Positions 12,936 through 24,900 of a stretch of 64,000 bases of DNA are shown piece after piece. The stretch is from Larix kaempferi (Eukaryota > Streptophyta > Pinopsida > Pinales > Pinaceae). The first letter of the stretch is position 1. The number at the start of each line of letters is the position of its first letter. The notes beneath the pieces are model-generated. The model searched no databases. It was not told the DNA's origin and saw nothing but the letters and a program-made list of their open reading frames with translations. The stretch lies in the NCBI GenBank assembly GCA_027924585.1, contig BSBM01002089.1:131501-195500 (forward strand), given 5' to 3'. Both the position numbers and the translations under genes were made by a program.

Positions 12936-13629
12936 ACAATAAATCTAGCTGACTTCTCCTTAAATGCTCATCAATCTACAATAAATGAAATTCTATATCA
13001 AAAATAAAGTTGGATACTTTACTATGATAAAAATAAGAACAAAAATACACCATAAATGTGCAATTATATTGGACCAAAATCAATCCATAAATGTAGCATA
13101 ATAGTATAGAATATAGTTTCATTCACAAATTCCTAAAATCTCACACAATGCATTGTAATTTATGTTGCATGTGTGAACAACAATAAATGATGATGTGAGT
13201 AAGGGGGGATATATGTTAACCTTTTCCATTAGACAAATTGCTAATTTGTAGTTACATTGGTATTTGAATTGGGGGATTTCCATGGTAGATTTGTTGTACC
13301 AATGCCAATCAATAACACTAGACTGATTGGGAATTCAATAATCCACGTGTCGGGTGCCTTCAAGACTAATATTGTCCCTTTTTCCATTTCAAAAACCTCT
13401 ATTAATTATGTTAAACCCTTTACGTGATGGGCCATGCGTATTATTAATGATTCCTTTGTTGTACTATTTTATTCACTTTACGATTAGAACTTAATATCAA
13501 ACCAGTTCCCTATTCCCTATCCATTAGGTTATGGTGTTATAACAAAAATAAAATAAATGTCTACACAATGAACTTAGGGAAATTCAAAACATTCCAAATG
13601 AATCATTCATAAAATATGCACAACACCAC
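12936..13629. other. intergenic DNA, nothing recognised
   Basis: AT-rich DNA without long open frames, structural RNA signals or paired repeats. Confidence 0.4.
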
Positions 13630-14290
13630 TCCTTTTATAGAATTTTAAGAGAGGGATATTAATAGAGGAAGAGAACATGAATAGGGGTAAGAGGGAGAGG
13701 GAGAAGAAGAGGAGGAGGGGGGAAGAAAATGAGGAAAAGGGAGGAGAGGGATGATGGATAAGAGAAAGATTAAAAAGGAAGAAAGGGAGAGAGGGAGAAG
13801 AAGAATAAGAGGAGGGAGGAAGGAAGAGAGGAGGAGGGAGAGGATTGGGGAAGAAAAAGAAGGAACGAGGAGGAGATGGATGAAGTATAATCAAAAGAGG
13901 GAAAGGAAGAGAAGGGACTGGGGGACAAAAAGGAAGAGTAAGAGAAGGGGATAAAAACAAGAGAAGTGTGATTGAAACATGGGAAGAGGGGGACGAGCAA
14001 TATGGATAATATGAAGAAAAGGAATAGGGAATAAAAATGATAGGGGGAAAGTAGAATAGGGAGAGAAGGTGAAAGAAAAATAGGAGTTTAAGAGGAAGAG
14101 GGAGAGGAGGGAGGGTGGAGAAAAATAAGAGATTGAGAGGAAGAGGAAGGAAAAGGTGAAAGATAAGATGGGGAGGAAAAATAAGAAGAAGGGTGGAGAA
14201 AAATAAGAGATTGAGAGGAAGAGGAAGGAAAAAGTGAAAGATAAGATGGGGAGGAAAAATAAGAGGAAGGAAATATCCTAAACCTAATTG
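13630..14290 (+). repeat. polypurine block with an internal 78-bp tandem duplication
   Basis: About 650 bp in which the plus strand is almost all A and G (GAGGAAGAGG-like words). At 14113-14268 a 78-bp unit starting GGGTGGAGAAAAATAAG is repeated twice with a single visible difference. Open frames on both strands here (Ser/Pro-rich on minus, Arg/Glu/Lys-rich on plus) are composition artefacts. Long polypurine strands of this kind can form triplexes. Confidence 0.85.
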
Positions 14291-14291
14291 T

Positions 14292-14316
14292 TTTATTATT
14301 ATTATTATTATTATTT
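14292..14316. repeat. (TTA)n microsatellite
   Basis: About eight perfect copies of a TTA trinucleotide directly beyond the polypurine block. Confidence 0.95.
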
Positions 14317-15247
14317 GTAAAACCCAAATCTAATCTCTAATTCAAAACCCAAATCTCATTTTGTTATAAATTTACAATTTTTTTAAATAAAGAAAATAGA
14401 GAAAAAGTAAAAAAAATTACCTTTGATACAGTGATGTGCTCCACAAATATCTCCATCATAGTTTATTTGAGTGCTCCACAAATCGATTTCAGCTCGAAGA
14501 ATATTTTCCCAAAACCATCACATGAAAATGATTTCAAAGGGAACATCTTTTTTCACTTTATATTGAAAATGCATAAAATAGACAATGCAAAATTTATTTA
14601 GATGTTTGTTTTTTTAATTTTTTGAAGTTTACATCATTTGTGAGTTGTATCTATGTTTATTATCACAACACAATAATAGAGTCTTTTAAATGTGTTAGCA
14701 TCATAAGTGCATCTAATTGGCATTACTATTTTCAATGCTAATAAAAAATTGAATATCATATTGATGTTGATTTAGCATCTTATAACATCATGTTGGTGTA
14801 GTTATAACATCCAAATTACCTCACAACTCTAGTGACGCAAAATTAAGAAGTTCTATTATATTTATTAGAAGCCTCACATGAATTGATAGGGGGAATCCTG
14901 CATCGTGATGACATCTTCCTAGAGTCATGCAAGTGTTGTATTTGTTAATGAAAATCCATATTGAGAATTGTTTCCTTGTCATAATAGCAGCAACGTTATC
15001 ACTAAAAATAATTTTAAAATACTAATTATAATCATTATTAAAAAAATTATATATAAAGGATGAAATTTTGTTTTAAAAGTCCATTAACAACACTTCAAGG
15101 GTGGTGATGGTTATTTGGTGCGGTGGAAATGGATCTACTTAAGTGGAAGGATGCACTACTACATATTAATGTATTTACTAGTATAAAATATGTAAGGCAC
15201 CAGTGTTGGTGGAAGAGCATAGGCATGTCACTAGTTGTGGTGGTGGA
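14317..15247. other. intergenic DNA, nothing recognised
   Basis: AT-rich DNA up to the start of the gypsy A LTR. No coding sequence; words such as TTAGCATC and AACATC recur at 14690-14830. Confidence 0.4.
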
Positions 15248-15609
15248 TGTTAATGCATAAATCTCATATACATTTGACATTTTTGTGGTTCACACAGTAA
15301 GGCATTATCAACATATAGCATACAAGTCACCAAAGACATCCCCATCAGATTGAAGAAGCAATATGAGTCCATAAATGCCAAAGAAATCCAAAAGACAGGA
15401 CCACACAGCCTAATCTATGTTTAGGTGACTGCGGATGTTACCAGTTATGTGGTTGTGTGACTCCTGCGTGGGTTTTCCTTCGATATCCACATGACTTCCA
15501 AAATGGTGGGACCAGAACTATCGACGGTGTATTGAAGGCTCATCAAATCCCCATCAAATCCAAAAATTCAAATTTGGGCTCCTTATGTACTTGGGTTCAT
15601 TGAATGGCC
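15248..15609 (+). repeat. gypsy A 5' LTR, first part
   Basis: It begins TGTTAATGCATAAATC, which recurs at 35124 and, diverged, at the start of gypsy B (34511, minus strand). The LTR is cut at 15609 by the copia insertion and resumes at 20721. The joined length is about 949 bp, against 966 bp for gypsy B. Confidence 0.8.
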
Positions 15610-16186
15610 TGTTGGTTGTGGAGCCTGATTTTCCTAATTCAGAGATGATGTTGTTTCAACCGTGTTAGTACCCCAGTTTTATATGATATGCAGATGGACT
15701 ATACACTCACCCCAGTGCGGGGGTGTGGGGGGGAATCGCCCCCCCATGGGGGTTCGGGGGGGACCCCCCCCTTGGTTGGGGGGTATGGGGGGTAGCGGTC
15801 CCCTGAAAGAAATTTTTGGGTTGTTTTGTTGGCCAATGGATTATGGGCCCATGGTTTTGGATAGACCGTGGTATTTTCCCATGGTAATTCCCCTTTAAAA
15901 GGAAGACATTGTAATATGGTTGTGTAATGTATTGTAGCATTGTAAATATCTCTAATTGTGTAAGATAGACTGTGAGAGGGTGAAGAAGAAGTTGTAGCGG
16001 ATGTGTTGCAGGTTGTATCCCTTCCTTTGCTGGACGGTATAATAATAAGGACTGGCAATTTCTATGTGGACATAGCCCATCTTGGGTGAACCACGTTATA
16101 TTGGTGTCTCTCTTGTAATGTGTTTTATGTGTTTTATATTTGCATCTTGTTTATTGTTATTTATCTACAATCCTGTTTTTCTAACA
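15610..16186 (+). repeat. copia 5' LTR (577 bp)
   Basis: It starts TGTTGGTTGTGG and ends CTAACA. A G- and C-run cluster at 15717-15805 contains runs of five to eight G and matching C runs. This is the region where the left LTR is longer than the right one. Confidence 0.92.
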
Positions 16187-16188
16187 AT

Positions 16189-16201
16189 TGGTATCATATC
16201 C
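16189..16201 (+). promoter_or_regulatory. copia primer binding site (initiator tRNA-Met)
   Basis: TGGTATCATATCC lies three bases after the LTR. It matches the usual plant initiator-Met primer site TGGTATCAGAGC except at two positions. Confidence 0.88.
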
Positions 16202-16261
16202 AAAGGTCTATTTGGCACATAAACACACAGGAAATAAGGGTTCCTGGTTCAAGTGGGAGAA

Positions 16262-17010
16262 ATGGCAGAAGAAGGAAAGTTTAAGGTCGAGAAATTTAAC
16301 GGCTAAAACTACCACTTATGGAAGATGCAAATGGAAGACTATTTGTATCAAAAGGATCTATTCCTACCATTGGGAGGAAAATAAAAACAACCAGCAATGA
16401 TGAAGGACGAAGAATGGGAGGTTCTTGACAGAAAGGCACTAGGAACAATACGGTTGTGCCTGGATTTGTCAGTGGCTTTCAATATCTCAAAAGAAAAGCA
16501 ACAGAGGGTCTGATGAATGCATTGGGTAAGATGTATGAAAAACCATCAGCCTCCAACAAGGTGTTTCTAATGAAGTGTTTGTTTAATATGAAGATGTCAG
16601 AAGGTGGATATGTTGCTAATCATTTAAATGAATTTAATATGATTATAAATCAGCTAAGTTATGTAAAAGTGAACTTTGATGATGAGGTTAGGGCTCTTCT
16701 AATATTGTGTTCATTGCCAGAAAGATGGAATGGATTGGTCATGGTTGTAAGTAAATCTGTCTCTGGTTCAAACACTTTAAAATTGGATGATGTTGTTGGT
16801 GTTATTCTTATCGAGGAAATGCGAAGCAAAATCACAGGTGAGACATCGGGTAATGCATTGACCATGGAGAATAGGGGAAGACAAAGGGAGATAGGAAAGA
16901 GCCCAGGTAATCACAACAAGTCTAAAATGGCAGATCCAAGCCCAGACTAGAAAATATAGAGTGCTATAACTGTGGAAAGAAAGGACATATGAAGAAAGAC
17001 GGCAGATCTC
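16262..17010 (+). pseudogene. copia gag pseudogene
   Basis: Gag forms the virus-like particle and binds the RNA. The frame starts ATGGCAGAAGAAGG at 16262 and hits a TAA at 16304. It shifts near 16490 into an open stretch to 16950 with the typical copia gag words LFNMKMSEGG, FNMIINQL and LCSLPERW. It shifts again into a zinc knuckle at 16962-17003, CYNCGKKGHMKKD followed by Gly. The last zinc-binding Cys of the CX2CX4HX4C pattern is replaced by Gly. At least two stops and two frameshifts make it non-functional. Confidence 0.9.
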
Positions 17011-18394
17011 TAAAGAAGAAAGAAGATAGACAACATGAGACTACTCAAGAAGCAAATGCAACAGGTGATGTGTTACAAGATGCTTTGACTCTTGAATTAG
17101 ATAATACTAGTGATTATTGGGTAGTAGATTCAGGGGTTTCATGTCATGCTACACCCTATAGGAAATTCTTTCATGATTATGTTCCAGGATATTTTGGACA
17201 TGTTTTATTAGGTGATGATGCACCATGTAAAATTGTTGGAATGGGTAAGGTACGGATAAAATTAAAGAATGGTGAATGGTTGTTTAAAGATTTAAGGCAT
17301 ATTCATTTTATGAAAAGAAATCTGATCTCAACAGGGCATTTGGGAGATGGTGGTTTTTTATCTACATTTGGAGAAACGTGGTGGAAGATCACAAAAGCAT
17401 CGATGGTGATAGCAAAATGATACAGGATAGGCACATTGCATTTATGTCCTCATAATACTGACTATTCTATCTTTTTAGCTTACACATGAACATATACGGT
17501 ATTGTGGCATAATAGGCTTGGCCACATGAGTGAGAAGGGGATGCAGATTATCCACTCAAGGAAGTTGCTGCCAGATCTGAAGTAGGTAAGTTTGGAATTT
17601 TGTGAGATCTTTGTTTATGGAAAACATAAGAGAGTCAGATTTCTCAGGGTTGGGAAACAAAATAGGAATGAGAAGTTAGAGCGTGTGCATACAAATGTAT
17701 GGGGAACGACTTAGGTACAATCTCTTCATGGATCTCATTATTATGTTACATTTATTGATGATGCAACTAAAAAAACTTGGGTTTATTGCATTAAACATAA
17801 ATCTGACGTGTTTGCTACTTTTAAGAAATGGAAAGCTTTGGTTGAGAATGAGACAGGAAAAAGATTGAAGTGTCTCGGATCTGATAATGGAGGTGAATAC
17901 TGCAGCAAGGTTTTTGATAGTTATTTTTCATACCATGGGATTCATAGAGAGAAGATAGTCCTAGGAACACCACAAGAAAATGGTGTGTCAGAAAGGATGA
18001 ATAGAACAATCATGGAGTGTGCAAGGTGTATGAGATTGCATGCAGGGTTTCTCTTACAGTTTTGGGAAGATGCTATAGATACTGTTGTTTACTTAATAAA
18101 CATAGGGCCTTCAAGTGCTTTGTGGAGAGGTAAAAAGGTAAAATACTCTTTTCTAATAACATTTGGTTGTGAATCATTTGTCCATATTGATAAAGAAAAC
18201 AGAACAAAGCTTGAGGCTAAATCCAAGAAATGTACCTTTATTGGATATGGGGTTGATGATTTTGGTTATCGCTTATGGGAGTATGAAACTAAAAAAATCA
18301 TCAGGAGTAGAGATGTTGTATTCAATGAAAAGGTCATGTATAAAGATCAGATGCAAGGAAAGAAACTGGAAAAGGAAAACATAGAGTACCGATA
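17011..18394 (+). pseudogene. copia protease and integrase pseudogene
   Basis: The protease active site is read as VVDSGVSCHAT (DSG codons at 17127-17135), in an open stretch ending at 17420. Integrase follows: RLGHMSEKGMQII near 17515, then catalytic-core words YVTFIDDATKKTWVYC, SDNGGEY and PQENGVSERMNRT, and the C-terminal FGCESFVHIDKENRTKLE and FIGYGVDDFGYRLW. The first catalytic Asp of the usual HTDVWG is Asn here (codon 17694-17696). About ten residues appear to be missing at 18115-18140, where GPSSAL runs straight into a GKKV-type motif. Several stops and frameshifts occur between 17420 and 17810. Confidence 0.92.
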
Positions 18395-20078
18395 GTGCTT
18401 GATAAAATCAAAGAAAATGAAGTTCCAAAGGTGCCGAAAAATCAAGAACATCAGCAGGTACCTCAAACTCCTGCAAGTGTTATAAGATCTACCAGGTTAA
18501 GTAGACCCCCTGAACGATTCTTTCCTTCACTGTATTATTTATTAATGACTGATTCCGGTGAACTAGAATGTTATGAAGAAGCAATGTAGGTGGAAACTAT
18601 AAAGAAGTAGGAGCAAGGCATGAATGAGGATATGGACTCATTGGTAAGAAATCGGACTTGGAATTTGGTTCAGTTTCCTGCAAGTAAAAGATAATTGCAA
18701 AATAAATGGATTTACAAGTTAAAGGAAGAAGATGAAGGAAAGAAGTGGTACAAGGCCAGACTTGTTGTAAAGGGGTTTGCACAGAAGAAAGGTATAGATT
18801 TTAATGAAATATTTTCTCCTGTTGTTAAAATGACTTCGATCAGAACTATTTTAAGTCTAGTGGCAGTAGAATATTTGCATATTAAACAGTTAGATGTAAA
18901 AACAACCTTTCTCCATGGAGATTTGGAGGAAGATATTTATATGCAGTAGCCATAGGGGTATGAAGTCAAAGGGAAGGAGAATTTGGTATGCAGGTTATTC
19001 AGAAGCGCTTGTATGGCCTGAACCAAGCTCCAAGGAAGTGGTATTTGAAATTTGACAAGTTTATGACAGAACAATGTTATAGTAGATGTCATTTTGACCA
19101 CTTTGTTTATTTCAAGAGGCTAGATAATCAAAGATATATTATCTTGTTATTGTATGTGGATGACATGCTTATTGCAGGGTCTAACATGCAGGATATAAAT
19201 GTGTTCAAAAGTAAGTTAGCTAATTCATTTGTGACGAAGGATTTGGGTGCTGCAAAGCAAATCCTTAGTATGAGAATTACAAGAGACATGAAAAATCACA
19301 AATTGACATTGTCTCAAGGTGAGTACATACAAAAGGTGTCGGAGAGGTTCAGAATGCAGAATGCAAAACCATATAGTACACCTTTGGCCATCCATTTCAA
19401 ACTAAGTAAGGATATGTATCCCAAGACATGGGAAGAGATAGATAACATGTCCAAGGTTCCCTATTCATCAGCAGTTGGCAACTTGATGTATGCTATGGCG
19501 TGCAGAAGACCAGATATTGCACATGCAGTGGGAGTTGTGAGCAGGTATATGAACAATCCAGGTAAAGAAAATTGGAAGGCAGTACAGTGGATTCGCAGGT
19601 ATTTGAGAGGTACTTCCACTCATGAATTATGTTTTGGAGGTTCAAACACTAATCTACAGGGATATGTTGATGCATATATGGCAGGTGATAAAGACAACAG
19701 GAGAAGCACTATAGGGTATTTTTTATTGTAGGTGGAACAAAAGTAAGTTGGATTTCAAAGCTGCAAAAGGTTGTTTCACTTTCAACAACGGAAGCAGAGT
19801 ATATTGTTGTTACAGAGGCTGGTAAATAGATGATTTGGTTGCAGAGGTTCATGGAGGAATTGGGTAATAAGCAAGAGGATAACAGGTTGTATAGTGATAG
19901 CCAGAGTGCCATTCATCTTACGAAGAACTCAACCTTCCATTCTAAGACTAAACATATACAACTCAAGTACCATTTCATACGCTCTATACTGGAAAATGAA
20001 CTGTTGAAGCTGGAGAAGATACATACTAGCCAGAATCCTGTACACATGTTGAAAAAGGTAGTTGTCCTTCTAGTGTGA
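18395..20078 (+). pseudogene. copia reverse transcriptase and RNase H pseudogene
   Basis: Reverse transcriptase is recognised by [50 protein letters not shown] and the catalytic LLYVDDMLI (YVDD codons at 19153-19164, intact). RNase H follows with VSLSTTEAEY near 19775 and KNSTFHSKTKHIQLKYHFIR near 19950. Breaks include an in-frame stop after the SKR residues near 18690, a TAG at 18948, a frameshift before 18988, a stop at 19729 and another at 19827. The order, RT after integrase, is diagnostic of Ty1/copia. Confidence 0.93.
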
Positions 20079-20156
20079 AGGTGAAGATGATAAATTTTCC
20101 AATACTAAGGTTCAGAGCATAGTCCAGCAAGTGCAGCAATGGTGGATTTGTTGTGA

Positions 20157-20715
20157 TTAGTCTCCAATTGGGAGATGGTTGTGGAGCTTGATCTTCTTGA
20201 TTCATAGATGATGTTGTTTCAGTCGTGTTTGTACCCCAGTTTTATATGATCTGTAGATGGACTGTACACTCACCCCAGCGGGGGGTGTGGGGGGGCATCA
20301 TCCCCCCATGGGGGTTTGGGGGAGAAGCCTCTGAAAGAATTTTTTTCAGTTGTTTTGTTGGCCAACATATTATGGGCCCATGGTTTTGAATAGCTCGTGG
20401 TATTTTCCCATGGTAAGTCCGCTTTAAAATGAAGACATTGTATTACGGTTGTGTAATGTATTGTAGCATTGTAAAGATCTATGATTGTGTAAGAGAAACT
20501 GTGAAAGAGTGAAGAGGAAGTTGCAACGGGTTTGCTGCATGTTGTATTCCTTCATTTGTTGGATGGTATAATAATAAGGACTGGAAATTCCTGTGTGGAT
20601 GTAGCCCAACTTCGGTGAACCATGTTATATTGGTGTCTCCCTTGTAATGTGTTTTATGTGATTTATATTTTCATCTTGTTTATTGTTATTGCTCTATGAT
20701 CTTGTTTTTTTAACA
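20157..20715 (+). repeat. copia 3' LTR (from about 20176) with weak polypurine tract
   Basis: The LTR is recognisable from TGGTTGTGGAGC at 20176 to TAACA at 20715. The first three bases of the left LTR are not preserved. The preceding GGGAGA is a degraded polypurine tract. The G-rich segment is kept here as GGGGGGTGTGGGGGGG near 20280, with a matching C-run and ATGGGGGTTTGGGGG, but the extra G/C runs of the left LTR are absent. Confidence 0.88.
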
Positions 20716-20720
20716 TGGCC

Positions 20721-21307
20721 CCCCTTTGTGTACGTTGGAGCTAAATCATGGAGTTAATGGGTTCAAACTTGGATCTATTTGTTTCTTGCCCAACTCTTGG
20801 CCTATAAAAGGAAGCCATGAGATTGCATCTTTGAAGATAACCCAAAATCAAGGTTATGTTGCAGAAATTGTATTGGAGCTTCCTCATAGCCCATATCTTT
20901 CATAGTTTAGCATTCTCCTAGCTCCTTTTCCTTCTTCATTCAAGGGGCAAGTGCTTCTCTCCATTGGTTCTTTTAGCTATCTAACAGCTAGTGTGAAAAA
21001 AATAGGCCTCCCTAAGGTAGATTGTTGGCTTTTCTTTGAATCATCAACCTCCTAGGTGACACTATATGTATTTTCTTGACCATTGGGAGATCTAAAGTGG
21101 TTCATGCATTGGTCCTTTTTTGTGTTTTGCACCTCCTTGTTCTCATTTTCCATTTCAAGTTAATTTTGCTCTTTTTTTTACTCTATTCCACTAATAACAC
21201 CTTGCAGGATCTACTTCGGTTTATCACATTTGATTTCTATTTCTAAATATTGGGCCTAGTCAACAACCTCCAAGGATTTCACACAAAGTGGAAAATTTCC
21301 CACAACA
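20721..21307 (+). repeat. gypsy A 5' LTR, second part
   Basis: Continuation of the LTR beyond the copia insertion, ending CCCACAACA. It contains a clear TATA box, TATAAAAGG, at 20813-20821. The TATA region, the TTGGAGCTTCCTCAT word and the CTTGACCATT word are all found in gypsy B on the other strand. Confidence 0.82.
20813..20821 (+). promoter_or_regulatory. TATA box of gypsy A LTR promoter
   Basis: TATAAAAGG lies in the middle of the LTR and is conserved at the same place in gypsy B (34056-34064, minus strand). This is what one expects of the U3/R promoter. Confidence 0.7.
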
Positions 21308-21314
21308 GTATTTA

Positions 21315-21332
21315 TGGCGACTCCACTTCATT
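21315..21332 (+). promoter_or_regulatory. gypsy A primer binding site, tRNA-Arg-like
   Basis: TGGCGACTCCACTTC lies eight bases after the LTR end. Gypsy B has TGGCGACTCCGCTTA at the same place. The first ten to twelve bases match the tRNA-Arg primer site I know from Ogre/Tat elements; the 3' part has decayed. Confidence 0.65.
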
Positions 21333-23243
21333 TTTGTTCATTTTATCTTAACTAGGTTGTTACTTATTAGGTAGCCAATTTTTGGTATATTGTCCTTTGC
21401 AGGTGAAGATGGCCATACCCTTCATTCTATACATTCGGCCTCCTCTTGGTTGTTATTGATATTTAAACATTCACGTGCATCCCAACGTCTCGGCTTCCTA
21501 GTTTGTGTGTATAATCCCTCGATAGTCACACAACCAGCACAGATTAACAAAAAAATTCCTGCGCAGTTTCATTTCTCATTGGTCATGCGACCCTTTTACT
21601 TTGTAACTATGATACTGCACTCTGATGAGTGTTTTATCCATGCTATTATGCACCTGCCTTTTCTTTTTCCATGCAGTCGATCATTTTATTTTATTTTTAT
21701 CAGTTTTTCACATTATTGCATCCCCAATGGCTGCTCACTAATGAACTAGAACTAATTAACTTGCAATAGTTACATGTTTCTATATTAATTAGCTCGCTTA
21801 GACTAATATTAGGTAGTAAAGAGTCATTCTCTTTTGAAATATACTTAGGTAACCAACCTTGGGTCTTTCACAGGGCCTCATTGTTGTCACTAGTATTCAA
21901 GACATCTTATGTTCTTTGTTTACTTTGCATGTTTTTAGGCTAAAGTAGTGTAGAATCCACTTTTTGAACACATGCAAGGATATAAAGACTCTTATCTCCC
22001 CAATTATGCTCTTCACCTTGCACTTCTTTTGAGCTTGGTGAATTAGAAAGGGGTGAGAAGTGTGAAATACCTCCATTGCACACTTTTACTTCCTTAGCAC
22101 TTTGCTTTTACAAAGCACCATTAGCATCTTTTACGGTTCAAAGTAAAATATCCATTGGCATTTAATTTACACTCTTTTAGTTAATTTTCAACAATCAATT
22201 TGCTTACCTCACATGTTTTTACATCACTAGCACACAGTAAGGGACCTAAAATCTCTTCCATTCTAGGTATGTTCTTCACCCTGCACTTCTTGTGAGCTTG
22301 GTGGATCAAAAAGGAGGGGAAGTGTGAAATACCTCCCTTACACTCATTAAGTGAATCAAGACCCTTAAAATCAACTTTGTAAATTTCCAACAAACTAAAA
22401 TCCTCCTCCCTGGGTCACAAAAAAATAGTTTAATTAGGTAGGATTGATTCATTAGGTGTTTGAAACATAGCATTGTTTATTTATAGGTCACTATCAAAAT
22501 CCTTCTATCATCAAGTGTTACAATAAAACATGGATAAGAAGTGAATCATTCCCAAGGAGGTCAAAGATGAGGTATAGTTTCCCCGCCCTCTCCAAAGATC
22601 CACTCATCTTTTTGTAGAGGCGAAACTATACCGCCCAAAAATAACCACTTATCCACACTTTATGCAAGGTATCTTAGTGGCCAAAACTTAGGACATTTCC
22701 AAGGAGAAATTGTGAGTGCAATTGACTCCTGAAGTCAGCTATTTCCAATGGGAAGTGTTTCCAAGTCTTCTTTATTGGATCATTGAGCCCATCGCCGGTA
22801 GAACTGGCTCTTTGTTACCTTCACTAGTCAATTGGTGTGTGGATCCCGTTGTCACCATCAATTTTTATTTTAGAAGGCACAATTATATTTGAGAGGAAGG
22901 CCACTAGGTATTTTAGGGGGTTTACACTTATTTTCATTTTAAGTACAAGTTCATTAATGTGTAATTAAAAAGAACCTACATGTGGGGAATCTTGCACTAA
23001 ACCGACTTTGTACATATCACTTACTTGTTGCACCATATTTGTATCTATTGTGGTTCAAATATTTTTTCATTTGTTCAATTGCATTTTATTCACCATCACT
23101 CTCATTTAGCACTAAAATTTCACCATTGAGGAACAAAAAATCCCCCTAAGGAAACCCCAAATAATGCAAGGCCTATCCCCTCTCTCGAGGGGTGCTTTTC
23201 CACTTTATCCCCGTGGTTCACATGGGAGATACTCTAACTGGGG
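21333..23243 (+). other. gypsy A untranslated leader with an internal duplication
   Basis: This is a 1.9-kb leader between primer site and gag without a convincing open frame; the 119-codon frame at 21390 is not recognised. Two segments about 253 bp apart (near 22015 and 22268) repeat the words TGCACTTCTT, TGAGCTTGGTG and AGTGTGAAATACCTCC. The same pair is present in gypsy B near 32860 and 32600, so the duplication predates the two copies. Confidence 0.65.
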
Positions 23244-24900
23244 ATGCTCCTAGGACACATTGATAGTATCATCAGGGTGAGGCCACTCCTTGAATCCTTT
23301 TCTCCTCTTGGAGAAGGTGTGGATCATTTTACCTCATCCACCGCTAGAAGAGGTTCCCCTTCATTTTCTCACCTCAGTGAGAATCTAGATCCCTTTTCCT
23401 CCCCTACTCTTGGAAGAGGCCCTCCTTTTGATTCTCTCCTCGAATATCCTTTGGAAAATTTTGAACCCTCATATCTAGTATTTCAACACCACCTCTATCT
23501 CCCCCTCATGGAAATCAAACACAACATACAATCCCAGGACCAAATCCCACCTTACCTTTCATGGCTACCTTAATCTCCCAGATTTGGCCAAATTGATCAA
23601 TGACCCTATCACACATTATCAAACATGTCCAGCTATGCCATATAGAATCCCCTTGGGTATTCCTAAATTCCAAGGAAAACAAGGAGACAACCCCACCAAC
23701 CATGTCATGTCCTTTCACTTATGGTATTCCCCCAACATCATAGTCGAATAATTAGTGAGGCTTTGTTTCTTTCAAAGCACCCTCACCAGGACAACAACTA
23801 AATGGTATGAGAATCTACTAGGATTGACCGATGGAAACGTTGCGACATTGGCCACTGCCTTTATCACATACTTCCAACTTCTAATTTGCCATGACCTAGG
23901 CCTCAAAAGTCTCGCAAAAATTCAACAAAATAAATCTACACACATCACAAACCATATTCATGAGTGTCATAGACACTGAATGTTGTGTAAGATCGCAAAA
24001 AAACCTCCATTCTTTCTGGACTGGTTCATTAAATCACTCCAAATAGCCATTGTGAAAGATGTCACCTCATCCATGCCACAAAATGAGGAAGAGGACATCC
24101 TCAATGCCTAACATTTTGATCTTATCTATGCCCAATCTGGGTATTTATACACCATCCTTCCTGATGCCCCTCAACATTAGTTGTTGGATCCTACACCTAT
24201 AGGTTCGTCATACTCGGTAGATGGGATTATTGGGTCCATGTCCTACCAAAGAGAGGTTCCCCCACATAATCTCGTGCTATTCAATTTGTCCCCATAGTAC
24301 ACACATATACCTCCTGTGTCGACATCCCATACTCCTATACCAACCCCTCCACTTGATCAGTTACAGTATGGACCCTATAGTCCTACTTATCCGAATGTTA
24401 TCCAAGGTGCATTTGTACCTCCCCTACAAATAACACAAGCTACTCCTACATCTACATCGTATGGATATCAACCCTCCTTTATCCCACCACCAGGTTATAA
24501 CCCCTACTACCTATTTCCATGTCCTATTGGTTCATCCCCCACACTTGATATGGGGGTAAATATAGTTTAATCGTCTTTTGCACAAAAGTCCCAACAATTT
24601 GAGTAGTTGAACACAACAAATCCCCATAACACTCAAAATTAGGGGAAAAGGAAGGGAAAGAACAAACAAAACTAGTAGAAGGGGCAAGGGGGAAACCCCC
24701 TCCCCAACAGAACCGGAACCAGGGAAACCCAAATGTAGGGGAAAATAACCCCCCCAAGCAAGGAAAGAACACAAACTCGAGAACCATTACTCTTGATCCA
24801 TTTGCATATAATATGGCCATTACACTCTCCATTTCCCTCATATCCTTGATTTCCAACATTTGGTGGAGGCCAAGAAGAAGACAATGCTAAATCCCCCTCG
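23244..24900 (+). pseudogene. gypsy A gag pseudogene
   Basis: The frame begins at a position equivalent to gypsy B gag: MLLGHIDSIIRV against MIGSSGQGH, with both followed by a PLGE...TSST..RG pattern. Further on, fragments of the capsid-like Retrotrans_gag domain can be read, including LARLI-type and LTRTTTKWYENLLGL (about 23790) and TAFITYFQLLICHDLGLKSL (about 23860). A Pro/Tyr/Ser-rich linker with YNPYYLFPCP follows near 24500. The zinc-knuckle region near 24800 is unrecognisable in frame. Numerous stops and frameshifts are present. Confidence 0.8.

Larger units (their letters stand above)
15610..20715 (+). mobile_element. Ty1/copia LTR retrotransposon, complete in structure, coding dead
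   Basis: Two LTRs flank gag-protease-integrase-RT-RNase H in copia order. The 5-bp target-site duplication TGGCC lies at 15605-15609 and 20716-20720, and the sequence on either side joins into the gypsy A LTR. The left LTR (577 bp) and right LTR (about 540 bp) differ at many sites and in length, so the insertion is old. Stops and frameshifts break every domain. The wording of integrase and RT is like the Tork/Tnt1 group of plant copia elements; I am fairly but not fully sure of the clade. Confidence 0.95.
15248..24900 (+). mobile_element. gypsy A: degenerate Ty3/gypsy element, 5' part, plus strand
   Basis: The element starts with a 5' LTR (15248-15609 continued at 20721-21307), then a primer site, a long untranslated leader and a decayed gag ending near 24900. 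Pol and a 3' LTR are not found. The same order, with matching landmarks in LTR, leader and gag, occurs on the opposite strand at 26400-34511, so both belong to one family. A copia element has inserted into the LTR (15610-20715). The primer site, a possible tRNA-Arg match, and the long leader suggest a Tat/Ogre-type lineage; that assignment is inference. Confidence 0.8.

Noticed and set aside
13607-14327. Ser/Pro-rich and Arg/Glu-rich frames on opposite strands
   Set aside because: Direct consequence of the polypurine composition.
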